Below are positions 32,924 to 39,370 of a DNA stretch of 39,370 nt, piece by piece (within the stretch, counting starts at the first letter, position 1; each line of letters begins with the position of its first letter). The stretch comes from Alphaproteobacteria bacterium (GTDB taxonomy: Bacteria > Pseudomonadota > Alphaproteobacteria > CACIAM-22H2), in NCBI GenBank assembly GCA_016793165.1, contig JAEULA010000100.1, positions 1 to 39,370 on the forward strand, read 5' to 3'. The position numbers and the translations under genes are program-made. A model generated the notes under the pieces. The model did not search any database. It was not told the origin of the DNA and worked only from the letters and a program-made list of their open reading frames with translations.

Positions 32924-33397
32924 CTACGCCGGTCGCGCGGCGGCGCGCCGCGCCACCATGACGATGAAGGTGACGGTCATCACGACGTCGCCGTGCTGGT
33001 TGCGCGTCTCGGCCGCGAACTTGACGATGCCGCGGTCGGGCTTCGAGCGCGACGGCGTCACCTCCTTCACTGTCGACCGCGCGTAGAGCGTGTCGCCGGG
33101 GCGCACCGGCTTGAGCCATCGCAGCTCGTCCATCCCCGGTCCGCCGAGATTGGCATCCGACAGGAATCCCGCCTGGTAGAGCATGCGGAAGGTCACCGCG
33201 AGCGTTTGGAATCCGCTCGCGATGATGCCGCCGAAGTGACCCGTCCGCGCCGCCTCGGCATCGATGTGGAAGGGCTGCGGATCCCAGACACGGGCGAAGC
33301 CGATGATGTCGGCCTCGGTCAGCGTCATGCCCTTCGCCTCGAACCGCTCCCCGACCGTGAAGTCGTCGAGGTGCAGGTTGGCGCGGGCACCGGTCAC
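32924..33397 (-). CDS. MaoC-like dehydratase domain protein
   Basis: A 157-residue hot-dog fold protein. FTVGERFEAKGMTLTEADIIGFARVWDPQPFHID holds the hydratase motif (Asp, then His four residues later in DPQPFH), followed by GGIIASGFQTLA, as in the R-specific enoyl-CoA hydratase and MaoC group. It probably hydrates or dehydrates an acyl-CoA-type thioester, or acts as a related small hydratase. The start is a GTG at 33397 whose last base overlaps the TGA of the dehydrogenase gene (GTGA). It is therefore coupled to a tartrate/D-malate-type dehydrogenase. Confidence 0.8.
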   Translation of the reverse strand: MTGARANLHLDDFTVGERFEAKGMTLTEADIIGFARVWDPQPFHIDAEAARTGHFGGIIASGFQTLAVTFRMLYQAGFLSDANLGGPGMDELRWLKPVRPGDTLYARSTVKEVTPSRSKPDRGIVKFAAETRNQHGDVVMTVTFIVMVARRAAARPA

Positions 33398-34458
33398 TTG
33401 ATCGCGTCCGCGATCGCCTTGCCGACCTCGACCGTGGTCGCCTTGCCGCCGAGATCGCGGGTGCGCGGGCCGCCTTTGGCGAGGCAGTCCTCGATCGCGG
33501 TCATGACCGCCTTGGCCGCGTCCGGATGGCCGAGATGCTCGAGCATCATCGCCGCCGACCAGATCTGGCCGATCGGGTTGGCGATTCCCTTGCCCGCGAT
33601 GTCCGGCGCCGAGCCGTGCACCGGCTCGAACATCGAGGGATGCTCGCCCTCGGGATTGAGGTTGCCCGAGGCCGCGATGCCGATGCCCCCGACGCAGGCG
33701 GGCCCGAGATCGGTGAGGATGTCGCCGAACAGGTTCGAGGCGACCACGACGTCGAACCAGTCGGGATGCTGCACGAAATGCGCGCAGAGGATGTCGATGT
33801 GGAACTGGTCCGTCGTGAAGCCGGGGTAGCTCTTCTTCATCTCGGCGAAGCGCTCGTCCCAGTACGGCATGGTGTGGATGATGCCATTCGACTTGGTCGC
33901 CGAGGTCACCTTCCTCTTGCGCTTCTTCGCGAGCTCGAAGGCGTGGCGCATCACCCGATCGACGCCCTTGCGGGTGAAGATCGATTCCTGGACGACGACT
34001 TCCTCCTCCTGGCCGCGGTAGAGGCGGCCGCCGATCTCCGAATACTCGCCCTCGGTGTTCTCGCGCACGATCACCATGTCGATGTCGCCCGGCGCGCGGT
34101 TCTTCAGCGGGCATTCGATGCCCGCGAGCAGGCGCACGGGGCGCACGTTGGCGTACTGCTTGAACGCGCGGCGGATCGGGATCAGCAGGCTCCAGAGGGA
34201 GACGTGGTCGGGCACGCCGGGGAAGCCGACGGCGCCGAGGAAGATCGCGTTCTTGTCGCGCAGCCGATCGATGCCGTCGGCCGGCATGATCACGCCGGTC
34301 TCCTTGTACTTCTCGCAGCTCCAGTCGAGATGCGTGTACTCGAAGCTGAGGCCGAACTTGGCCGCCACGACGTCGAGGACGCGCAGGCCCTCGGGGACGA
34401 CTTCCTTGCCGATCCCGTCGCCCGGGATGACCGCGATCTTGTAGGCGTTGGTGGCCAT
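33394..34458 (-). CDS. Tartrate/D-malate-type dehydrogenase (isocitrate/isopropylmalate family)
   Basis: A 354-residue NAD-dependent beta-decarboxylating dehydrogenase. YKIAVIPGDGIGKEVVPEGLRVL is the family start, and LIPIRRAFKQYANVRPVRLL supplies the substrate-binding Arg residues. ATKSNGIIHTMPYWDERF includes the catalytic Lys, and NLFGDILTDLGPACVGGIGIAASGN the metal-binding Asp residues. The lack of a Ser phosphorylation loop and the sequence ENTEGEYSEIGGR point to the tartrate dehydrogenase/D-malate dehydrogenase group rather than LeuB or Icd. Substrate among tartrate, D-malate or 3-isopropylmalate-like acids is not certain. ATG 34458 is preferred; GTG 34467 is alternative. A 9-bp inverted repeat lies in its leader. 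Confidence 0.85.
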   Translation of the reverse strand: MATNAYKIAVIPGDGIGKEVVPEGLRVLDVVAAKFGLSFEYTHLDWSCEKYKETGVIMPADGIDRLRDKNAIFLGAVGFPGVPDHVSLWSLLIPIRRAFKQYANVRPVRLLAGIECPLKNRAPGDIDMVIVRENTEGEYSEIGGRLYRGQEEEVVVQESIFTRKGVDRVMRHAFELAKKRKRKVTSATKSNGIIHTMPYWDERFAEMKKSYPGFTTDQFHIDILCAHFVQHPDWFDVVVASNLFGDILTDLGPACVGGIGIAASGNLNPEGEHPSMFEPVHGSAPDIAGKGIANPIGQIWSAAMMLEHLGHPDAAKAVMTAIEDCLAKGGPRTRDLGGKATTVEVGKAIADAIK

Positions 34459-34460
34459 GT

Positions 34461-34493
34461 GTCTCACGCTCCTCGCAAAAACCGGCGTGAGAC
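34461..34493 (-). promoter_or_regulatory. 9-bp inverted repeat in the leader of the dehydrogenase gene
   Basis: GTCTCACGC at 34461-34469 and GCGTGAGAC at 34485-34493 are exact complements with 15 bases between. Toward the gene the 3' arm comes immediately after GAGGA, part of the GAGGAG ribosome site, and ends two bases before ATG 34458. It could be an operator dyad, an RNA hairpin limiting translation, or a terminator for the preceding repair gene (the loop holds TTTTT but no T run follows). Which one is not decided by sequence. Confidence 0.45.
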
Positions 34494-34503
34494 TAGCCGA
34501 ACG

Positions 34504-35364
34504 TCACGCCGAGGCAACCAGCCTCGGCCGCTCGCCGGCCTCGCCATGCGCGGCTTCCCAGCCGATCAGGGCCAGCTTGCGCGCACGGCCCCAGTGGTAG
34601 TCGTTGATCGCCCCGGACTTGCGGATCACGCGATGGCACGGGATCAGATAGCTGATCGGGTTGTCGCCCACGGCGGCGCCGATCGCGCGCGCGCCGCGCG
34701 CCGTGCCGAACACCGCCGCCGCCACCGCGTCGTAGGAGACCAGCGCGCCGGCGGGAATGCGCAGCAGCGCCTCCCAGACCTTGATCTGGAACGGCGAGCC
34801 GTAGAGCACGAGGTCGAGGCGTTCGCCGGGCGCCGGCGCGAAGATCGACCGCCCCAGCCGCGCGACCTGCCGCGCATCCTCGTGGAACGTCGCGGCCGGC
34901 CAGCGCGCACGCATGTCGGCGAGGGTCGCCGCGCGCCCGGCCTGCAACTCGAAGGCGAGGCCGCAGATGCCGCGCGCCGTCGCCAGGATCAGCACGTCGC
35001 CGAACGGCGACTCGGCCCAGCCATAGGCGATGGCGAGCCCCTCGCCGCGCCGCCTGAACTCGCCCGGCGTGATCGCCTCGTGGGCGACGAAGAGGTCGTG
35101 CAGGCGGCTCGGTGTCGACAGGCCGCTCTCATAGGCCGCCTCCATCACGCTCGCGGAGCTCGCCAGGCACGCCTTGGCGCGCTCGAGCGTCAGGTACTGC
35201 AGGAACTTCTTCGGGCTAACGCCGACCCAGCGCGTGAACAGGCGCTGGAAATGGAACGGCGAGAGCCCGGCCGCGGCGGCGACCGCGTCGAGATCGGGTT
35301 GGTTCTCGGCATTCTCGGCGATGAAGGCCAGAGCCTTGCCGATGCGGGCGTAGTCACTGGGCAT
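34504..35364 (-). CDS. AraC domain fused to O6-methylguanine-DNA methyltransferase (Ada-like, no N-terminal Ada domain)
   Basis: A 286-residue fusion. Residues about 5-105 are an AraC-type double helix-turn-helix (LDAVAAAAGLSPFHFQRLFTRWVGVSPKKFLQYLTLERA). Residues about 185-275 are the Ogt domain with IPCHRVI, where Cys243 takes the alkyl group and His244 is part of the triad, and GAINDYHWGRARKLALI. Full Ada has a further N-terminal zinc domain whose Cys accepts methyl from phosphotriesters and turns the protein into an activator. That domain is absent, as in other short Ada-like proteins. It repairs O6-alkylguanine; a gene-control role through the AraC part is likely but its signal is unclear. 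It lies between the LysE gene and the dehydrogenase gene on the same strand. Confidence 0.9.
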   Translation of the reverse strand: MPSDYARIGKALAFIAENAENQPDLDAVAAAAGLSPFHFQRLFTRWVGVSPKKFLQYLTLERAKACLASSASVMEAAYESGLSTPSRLHDLFVAHEAITPGEFRRRGEGLAIAYGWAESPFGDVLILATARGICGLAFELQAGRAATLADMRARWPAATFHEDARQVARLGRSIFAPAPGERLDLVLYGSPFQIKVWEALLRIPAGALVSYDAVAAAVFGTARGARAIGAAVGDNPISYLIPCHRVIRKSGAINDYHWGRARKLALIGWEAAHGEAGERPRLVASA

Positions 35365-35431
35365 GGGGTCTCTCCGACGTTGGGAGGCAATCTAGGACCC
35401 GCCTCGCCGCCGGCACGACCCGTTTCTTGCG

Positions 35432-35459
35432 GCCGTCTTCCGCTGCCCGCGGCGACGGC
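35432..35459 (-). terminator. Hairpin after the LysE gene, possible terminator
   Basis: GACGGC at 35454-35459 pairs with GCCGTC at 35432-35437, and inside them GCGG (35449-35452) pairs with CCGC (35440-35443). It begins immediately after the LysE stop codon at 35460 and precedes a 67-base gap to the repair gene start. There is no T run downstream, so a Rho-independent role is uncertain; it may instead protect the 3' end. Confidence 0.35.
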
Positions 35460-36056
35460 TCAGACCAGGACCGCGACCACCGACGCCGCAAGCAGCGCCG
35501 CCATGGACCCGTTGAACCAGGCCCAGGCGCGGTCGGAGCGCAGCAGGCGCCCGATCGCCATCCCGAACCCGCACCACAGGGCGCAGCTCGGCGGGCACAC
35601 CAGGACGTAGGCGAGCGCGATCAGCGTCAGCTCCCACATCAGGTCGCCCCCGACGGTGGTGAAGGCCGGAAGCGCGCCGGCGAGCATGATCCATGCCTTG
35701 GGATTGACCCACTGGAACAGGGCCGCCTCGAGCAGGGTCATCGGCCGCGCCGGCCGGTCGCCGGACTCGGCGGGGCGGCCGCCGCGCGCGATCGCCCAGG
35801 CGAGCCACAGCAGGTAGACGGCGCCGATGATCTTCATCGCCTCGTGCAGGACGGGGTAGCGCTGCAGCAGCTGCGCCGCGCCGATACCGACGCCGTAGAC
35901 CATCACCACCACGCCGACGCTGATGCCGACGATGTGCGGGATCGTCCGCGTCATCCCGAAATTGGCGCCGGCCGCCGTCAGCATCACGTTGTTCGGTCCC
36001 GGGGTGACGCTGGTCACGAAGGCGAAGGTCAGCGTCGCGAGGAACAGCTCGGTCAC
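35460..36056 (-). CDS. LysE family amino-acid exporter
   Basis: A 198-residue membrane protein with about six helices and the LysE/RhtB hallmark FVTSVTPGPNNVMLTAAGANFGM in the first loop. Later helices read IVGISVGVVVMVYGVGIGAAQLL and IIGAVYLLWLAWAIARGG, and the conserved LFQWVNPKAWIMLAGAL follows. Members export amino acids or related compounds. It starts with a GTG at 36056, chosen because it directly precedes TELFLATLTFAF, the normal start of the family, 14 bases after the PhzF-like gene. Last gene of the leftward set divergent from the MocR-type regulator. Confidence 0.85.
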   Translation of the reverse strand: MTELFLATLTFAFVTSVTPGPNNVMLTAAGANFGMTRTIPHIVGISVGVVVMVYGVGIGAAQLLQRYPVLHEAMKIIGAVYLLWLAWAIARGGRPAESGDRPARPMTLLEAALFQWVNPKAWIMLAGALPAFTTVGGDLMWELTLIALAYVLVCPPSCALWCGFGMAIGRLLRSDRAWAWFNGSMAALLAASVVAVLV

Positions 36057-36070
36057 GGCATCGCCCGCGA

Positions 36071-36853
36071 TCAGATCTCGATCGCGCCTTCGAGGTAGGT
36101 CACGGCATGGCCCGCGATGCGCACGCGTCCGACGGCGAGCTCGCACCACAGCGTTCCGCCGCGCCGCGAGAGCTGCCGGGCGACGAGGGACGTCCGGCCG
36201 AGGCGCTTCGCCCAGTAGGGCATCAGGCGGCAATGCGCCGAGCCGGTGACCGGATCCTCGTCGATGCCGCGATTTGGCGCGAAGTGGCGCGAGACGAAGT
36301 CGCAATCCTCGCCCGGCGCCGTCACGGTGACGCCGTAGGCGGCGAGACGGCGCAGGCGTCCGAGATCGGGAGCCAGCTCGCGCACGCGCGCGGCGGAATC
36401 GAGGACCGCGACGAGGAACTGGGCGTTGGCGAGCGCCTCGACGGGAGCCGCACCGAGCGCGGCGGTCATGTCCGAGGTGACGGTCGCCGGCGCGACGGCC
36501 TGCGCCGGGAAGTCGAGCACGATGCGATCGCCGTCGCGATCGACCGCGAGGACGCCGCTTCGGCTCTCGAACTCGATCCGCGCCGGAGCCGCGCCCAGGC
36601 GCGTGTACATGACATGCGCCGTGGCGAGCGTCGCGTGGCCGCAGAGATCGACCTCGGTCGCCGGCGTGAACCAGCGCAGCCGGTGGCGCGCGCCCTCGCG
36701 CACGAAGAACGCCGTCTCCGAGAGGTTGTTCTCGGCAGCGATCGCCAGCAGCGTCGCGTCCGGCAGCCACGCATCGAGGGGCACCACCGCCGCGGGGTTG
36801 CCCGCGAAGCGCCGGTCGGCGAAGGCATCGACCTGGTAGATGGGCAGGCGCAT
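36071..36853 (-). CDS. PhzF family isomerase/epimerase-like protein
   Basis: A 260-residue protein with two similar halves of the diaminopimelate-epimerase fold. YQVDAFADRRFAGNPAAVVPL is the family start. ENNLSETAFFV holds the Glu that acts as acid/base in PhzF, and CGHATLATAHVMYTRLG and DEDPVTGSAHC are the other conserved stretches. PhzF itself isomerises a phenazine precursor. Most homologues, such as this one, have no known substrate, and no phenazine genes occur in this window. It is 11 bases downstream of the PaiB-like gene and 14 upstream of the LysE gene, so all three are surely one operon. Confidence 0.88.
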   Translation of the reverse strand: MRLPIYQVDAFADRRFAGNPAAVVPLDAWLPDATLLAIAAENNLSETAFFVREGARHRLRWFTPATEVDLCGHATLATAHVMYTRLGAAPARIEFESRSGVLAVDRDGDRIVLDFPAQAVAPATVTSDMTAALGAAPVEALANAQFLVAVLDSAARVRELAPDLGRLRRLAAYGVTVTAPGEDCDFVSRHFAPNRGIDEDPVTGSAHCRLMPYWAKRLGRTSLVARQLSRRGGTLWCELAVGRVRIAGHAVTYLEGAIEI

Positions 36854-36864
36854 GGCCGGCCCCC

Positions 36865-37485
36865 TCAAGCCTTGGCCGCGAGCCGACGCATCGTCGCCGC
36901 GAGCGCCGCGTCGCCGGCATCGCCGGTCGCCTCGAGCGCCGCCGCCACGCCGTCGCGATCCGCGGCCGAGCGGTTCTGGCTCAGCTTGAACTTCGCCTCG
37001 ATCCGGGCGACCTCGATCTCGATGCCGACGATGCCGCGCACCATGGCGTCCAAGAACTTCTCCGGCAGTTCGCCCATCCGCCACGGGCCGTCGCCTTCGT
37101 AGCGTCGGGTCAGCGCCGCCAGGATCTCCCGCAGCCGGTCGGGCGTCTCGACGACGCGCGCGCGCCCGTACACGTGGACGGCGACGTAGTTCCATGTCGG
37201 AACGGCCGGACCGCCCGCGTACCACCGCGGGCTCACATAGGCGTGCGGACCGCTGAAGATCGCCAGCGTCGCCGCCCCGTCGAGAGCGCGCCAATGATCG
37301 TTCGCCCGCGCCATGTGGCCGATCAGCGTGCCCTGCGGGCCCCGCGCGCGGTCGAGGTCGAGCGGCAGGTGGGTGCCGGCGAGATCGGCGCCGCCGGCGC
37401 TGACGAGTAGCGCGAAGGGATTGGCGTCGATCACGTCGTGGGCGGCGGAGGGTTCCGGCGCGTTGAAATGCGGCGGCACGTACAT
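36865..37485 (-). CDS. FMN-binding negative regulator PaiB-like protein
   Basis: A 206-residue protein of the pyridoxamine-phosphate-oxidase-like split barrel. MYVPPHFNAPEPSAAHDVI is the family start. LLVSAGGADLAGTHLPLDLDR and GHMARANDHWRAL build the barrel, and SPRWYAGGPAVPTWNYVAVHVYGRARVV contains the conserved VPTWNY. The long C-terminal helical region includes GIVGIEIEVARIEAKFKLSQNRS. The Bacillus homologue represses sporulation and protease genes; FMN binding is shown or inferred for others, but the reaction is not known. Gene order DUF1127, PaiB, PhzF, LysE suggests one function with the divergent PLP-dependent regulator. Confidence 0.9.
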   Translation of the reverse strand: MYVPPHFNAPEPSAAHDVIDANPFALLVSAGGADLAGTHLPLDLDRARGPQGTLIGHMARANDHWRALDGAATLAIFSGPHAYVSPRWYAGGPAVPTWNYVAVHVYGRARVVETPDRLREILAALTRRYEGDGPWRMGELPEKFLDAMVRGIVGIEIEVARIEAKFKLSQNRSAADRDGVAAALEATGDAGDAALAATMRRLAAKA

Positions 37486-37505
37486 CGAAGCGGCTCCCCC
37501 GGCGG

Positions 37506-37733
37506 TCAGCGCCAGAAAGGTTTGTCGGTCTCGAGCATGACGTCGGCGCGGCTCAGGCCGACGTCCTTGAGGGCGCGATCATCGAGCGCGGCGAGATCGC
37601 GGCGCGACAGGCTGCGCTGGTAGGCGGCGAGGAGCCAGCCCAGCGCATGCATCGTCGTCCGGCTCAGGACCTGGCCTGCGCCGGTCACCAGGTCGATCGC
37701 CAGGGCGCGACCATGCCAATGAATTGTACCCAT
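37506..37733 (-). CDS. DUF1127 domain protein
   Basis: A 75-residue protein ending in the DUF1127 motif RRDLAALDDRALKDVGLSRADVMLETDKPFWR. This is a short Arg-rich helical domain found in many alphaproteobacterial small proteins; some bind RNA or affect phosphate and carbon metabolism. The ATG at 37733 has GAGG five bases upstream, which decides it over an earlier in-frame start at 37766. The N-terminal 40 residues (MGTIHWHGRALAIDLVTG) are a non-conserved extension. It is the first gene of the leftward set divergent from the MocR-type regulator, whose operator region forms its promoter. Confidence 0.82.
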   Translation of the reverse strand: MGTIHWHGRALAIDLVTGAGQVLSRTTMHALGWLLAAYQRSLSRRDLAALDDRALKDVGLSRADVMLETDKPFWR

Positions 37734-37772
37734 ACAAACCTCACATTCGTGCCGCATTGCCGGCACTCACTC

Positions 37773-37835
37773 GATACAATCACAGTGTCCATTTGACACA
37801 ATCCGCGGTCAATTCTTAGATTGTCATCATGACAA
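37773..37835. promoter_or_regulatory. Predicted operator of the MocR-type regulator: two direct repeats and an inverted half-site
   Basis: GATACAATC at 37773-37781 and GACACAATC at 37795-37803 are direct repeats 22 bases apart (about two helix turns) differing at one base. A third element, GATTGTC at 37819-37825, is inverted relative to these. TTGTCAT-C-ATGACAA at 37821-37835 forms a perfect dyad around the start codon. Direct repeats at such spacing are typical for MocR/GabR/TauR-type operators. The second repeat overlaps the -35 box, so repression of the regulator gene itself is expected. Confidence 0.65.
37793..37821 (+). promoter_or_regulatory. Predicted sigma-70 promoter of the MocR-type gene, leaderless start
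   Basis: TTGACA at 37793-37798 and TTAGAT at 37816-37821 are separated by 17 bases, a nearly ideal housekeeping promoter. Transcription should begin seven or eight bases after the -10, at about 37828-37829, which is the ATG itself. No Shine-Dalgarno is present. The mRNA is therefore probably leaderless. Overlap with the operator repeats fits autoregulation. Confidence 0.6.
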
Positions 37836-39217
37836 ATTGGTCCCCCGAGATCGGCAAGCAGCGCGGCCCGCGCTATCTCGCGATCGCCGATCGGCTCGCA
37901 CGCGACGTGACCGAAGGGCGACTCAAGACCGGCGACCGGCTGCCGACGCATCGCGATCTCGCGTGGAAGCTCGGCGTCACCGTCGGCACCGTCACGCGCG
38001 CCTATGCCGAGGCGGAGCGCCGCGGCCTCATCGTCGGCGAGGTCGGGCGCGGCACCTTCATCCGCGAGCGCAATGCCGAGGCCGGTCTGTTGCCGGCGGC
38101 GGCGCGCAGCGCGCCGGGCTTCATCGACTTCTCGCGCAATTTCCCCGCCGAGCACGGCCAGAGCCGAGCCATCGCCGCCGCGCTCGTCGAGGTGGCCCAG
38201 GCGAACGACTTCGCGACGATGCTGGGCTACGCGACGACGACGGGCTTGCCGCAGCATCGCGAAGCCGCCGCCCAGTGGCTGCGTCGCGAGGGCTTCGAGG
38301 TCGATCCTGCCGAGGTGGTGATCACCGGCGGCGCTCAGCACGCGATGATGCTGGCGCTTCATGCGGTGGCGCGCCCGGGCGACGTCGTGCTGACCGAGGA
38401 GCTGACGTTCTACGGCCTCAAGTCGATCGCCAACATGTTGTCCCTGCGGCTCTCCGGAGTCGCCTGCGACGGCGAGGGCCTCCTTCCGGACGCGCTCGAC
38501 GCCGCCTGCCGACTGCATTCGCCCAAGGCGCTCTACGCGCTGCCGACGCTCCAGAATCCGACCACGGCCACGATGTCCGCGCCGCGTCGCGAGGCGATCG
38601 CCGAGATCTGCCGCCGCCACGGCGTCACGATCATCGAAGACGACATCTACGGCTTCCTCGCCCCCGAGGCGCCGCCGCCCCTCGCCGCCTTCGCGCCCGA
38701 GCTCACCGTGTATCTCGTCAGCCTGTCCAAATCGATCGCCCCGGGCCTGCGCCTCGGCTTCGTTCGGGCGCCGGAACCGCTGCAGGAGCGCCTCGCCGGC
38801 GGCATGCGCGCGTCGCTGTGGATGGCGCCGCCGATCCTCGCCGACGTGGCCACGCGCCTGATCCGCACCGGCGTCGCGCGCCGGCTCGCGGAGGGCCAGC
38901 GCAACGAGGCGATCGCGCGGCAGGCGATCGCGCGGCGGATCCTCGCCGGCGCGACGATGACGGCGCCGTCCTATGCGATCCATCTCTGGCTGCATCTGCC
39001 CGAGCCCTGGCGGCGCGAGGAGTTCGCGGCCGCGGCGCGGCGGCGCGGCGTCGGTGTCGCCTCCGCCGACGCCTTCGCCGTCGGCCGCGCCTCGGTGCCG
39101 CATGCGGTTCGCGTCTGCGTTTCCGCGCCCGGCGATCGGGGCCAGGTCGAGCGGGGGCTCGGCATCCTTGCCGAATTGCTGCGCGACGGCCCCGCGACCG
39201 GCAGCCCGATGGTCTGA
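37829..39217 (+). CDS. MocR family transcriptional regulator (GntR wHTH fused to aminotransferase fold)
   Basis: A 462-residue protein. Residues about 12-80 are a GntR winged helix (RLKTGDRLPTHRDLAWKLGVTVGTVTRAYAEAERRG, then GEVGRGTFI). The rest is a type I aminotransferase-like domain with PLP-binding Lys301 in SLSKSIAPGLRLGFV, the YALPTLQNPTTATM substrate loop and IIEDDIYGF supplying the cofactor-contact Asp. MocR proteins use PLP plus an amino acid or vitamin B6 compound as signal and usually act on a divergent gene. Its divergent neighbours are DUF1127, PaiB, PhzF and LysE genes. No catalytic aminotransferase activity is expected. The ATG is fixed by the promoter position. Confidence 0.93.
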   Translation: MTNWSPEIGKQRGPRYLAIADRLARDVTEGRLKTGDRLPTHRDLAWKLGVTVGTVTRAYAEAERRGLIVGEVGRGTFIRERNAEAGLLPAAARSAPGFIDFSRNFPAEHGQSRAIAAALVEVAQANDFATMLGYATTTGLPQHREAAAQWLRREGFEVDPAEVVITGGAQHAMMLALHAVARPGDVVLTEELTFYGLKSIANMLSLRLSGVACDGEGLLPDALDAACRLHSPKALYALPTLQNPTTATMSAPRREAIAEICRRHGVTIIEDDIYGFLAPEAPPPLAAFAPELTVYLVSLSKSIAPGLRLGFVRAPEPLQERLAGGMRASLWMAPPILADVATRLIRTGVARRLAEGQRNEAIARQAIARRILAGATMTAPSYAIHLWLHLPEPWRREEFAAAARRRGVGVASADAFAVGRASVPHAVRVCVSAPGDRGQVERGLGILAELLRDGPATGSPMV

Positions 39218-39370
39218 GGCGCCGGCTGCAGCTCCGCTGCGGGCCGCGCGTGCACCTCGACACCGCCTTCAACCTCGGAGACACGCGGCCGCGGGGGGCG
39301 CCCCCAGCCCGGCCGCGCCCCCCCCCCCGCCCGCCGGCCCGAAGGCGGGAACCGGAGCCCCCACGCGGGG
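39218..39370. other. Low-complexity G/C tail without genes
   Basis: After the MocR stop codon there is a small hairpin (GCAGC at 39228-39232 with GCTGC at 39236-39240) that may end transcription. The remaining 130 bases are very G/C-rich, with a GGGGGCGCCCCC palindrome and a run of about twelve C. Nothing coding was seen. It may be a sequence end where assembly stopped. Confidence 0.5.

Overview
This 39.4 kb window is very GC-rich chromosomal DNA, coding on nearly every base. It most likely comes from an alphaproteobacterium of the Rhodospirillales/Rhizobiales type. The evidence is the gene order rluD-rpoH with a small divergent membrane protein, hisZ-purA, serC-serA, and many transporters of the TRAP and peptide-type ABC families. 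No rRNA, tRNA, CRISPR array, insertion sequence, prophage or plasmid gene was seen. Nothing here is a defence island. It is housekeeping sequence alternating with catabolic and transport clusters.

Left part (1-11.6 kb): a catabolic cluster around a GntR/FCD regulator at 8035. A six-gene leftward operon (FAH-family hydrolase, FAD-linked 2-hydroxyacid oxidase, TRAP dctP, dctQ, dctM, SDR) is joined almost throughout by 1-4 base overlaps. A rightward set (GntR, EthD-like protein, NAD-epimerase, M55 aminopeptidase, short SDR) leaves the same 62-base intergenic region. That region holds a 14-base palindrome covering the probable -10 of the GntR gene. An AspA/AstE-like deacylase (cut by the window edge), an RraA-like aldolase and a DMT exporter lead in from the left edge. 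The import, oxidation and cleavage enzymes suggest breakdown of a carboxylate or sugar acid; the substrate is unknown.

Middle (11.6-24.5 kb): mostly core genes. These are a DUF6476-like membrane protein, rluD, rpoH (with a possible heat-shock promoter), two small orphan proteins, hisZ-purA, an ABHD18-like hydrolase, an AI-2E family permease, serA, a 138-base inverted-repeat intergenic element, serC with a structured leader, and a DODA dioxygenase-DoxX pair.

Right part (24.6-39.2 kb): uronate dehydrogenase and a LysR regulator lie divergent to a five-gene Opp-type ABC transporter. Its long binding protein and the insertion in its second permease resemble carbohydrate-type members of the family. 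Then come a MaoC-like protein with a tartrate/D-malate-type dehydrogenase and an AraC-Ogt (Ada-like) repair protein. Last is a divergon of a MocR-type regulator facing DUF1127, PaiB, PhzF and LysE genes, with a well-formed operator and a probable leaderless start. The last 150 bases are low-complexity G/C sequence.

A recurring feature is perfect inverted repeats between genes, several overlapping Shine-Dalgarno sequences (1161, 23120, 34461) or lying between a binding-protein gene and its permease (4646, 28717).
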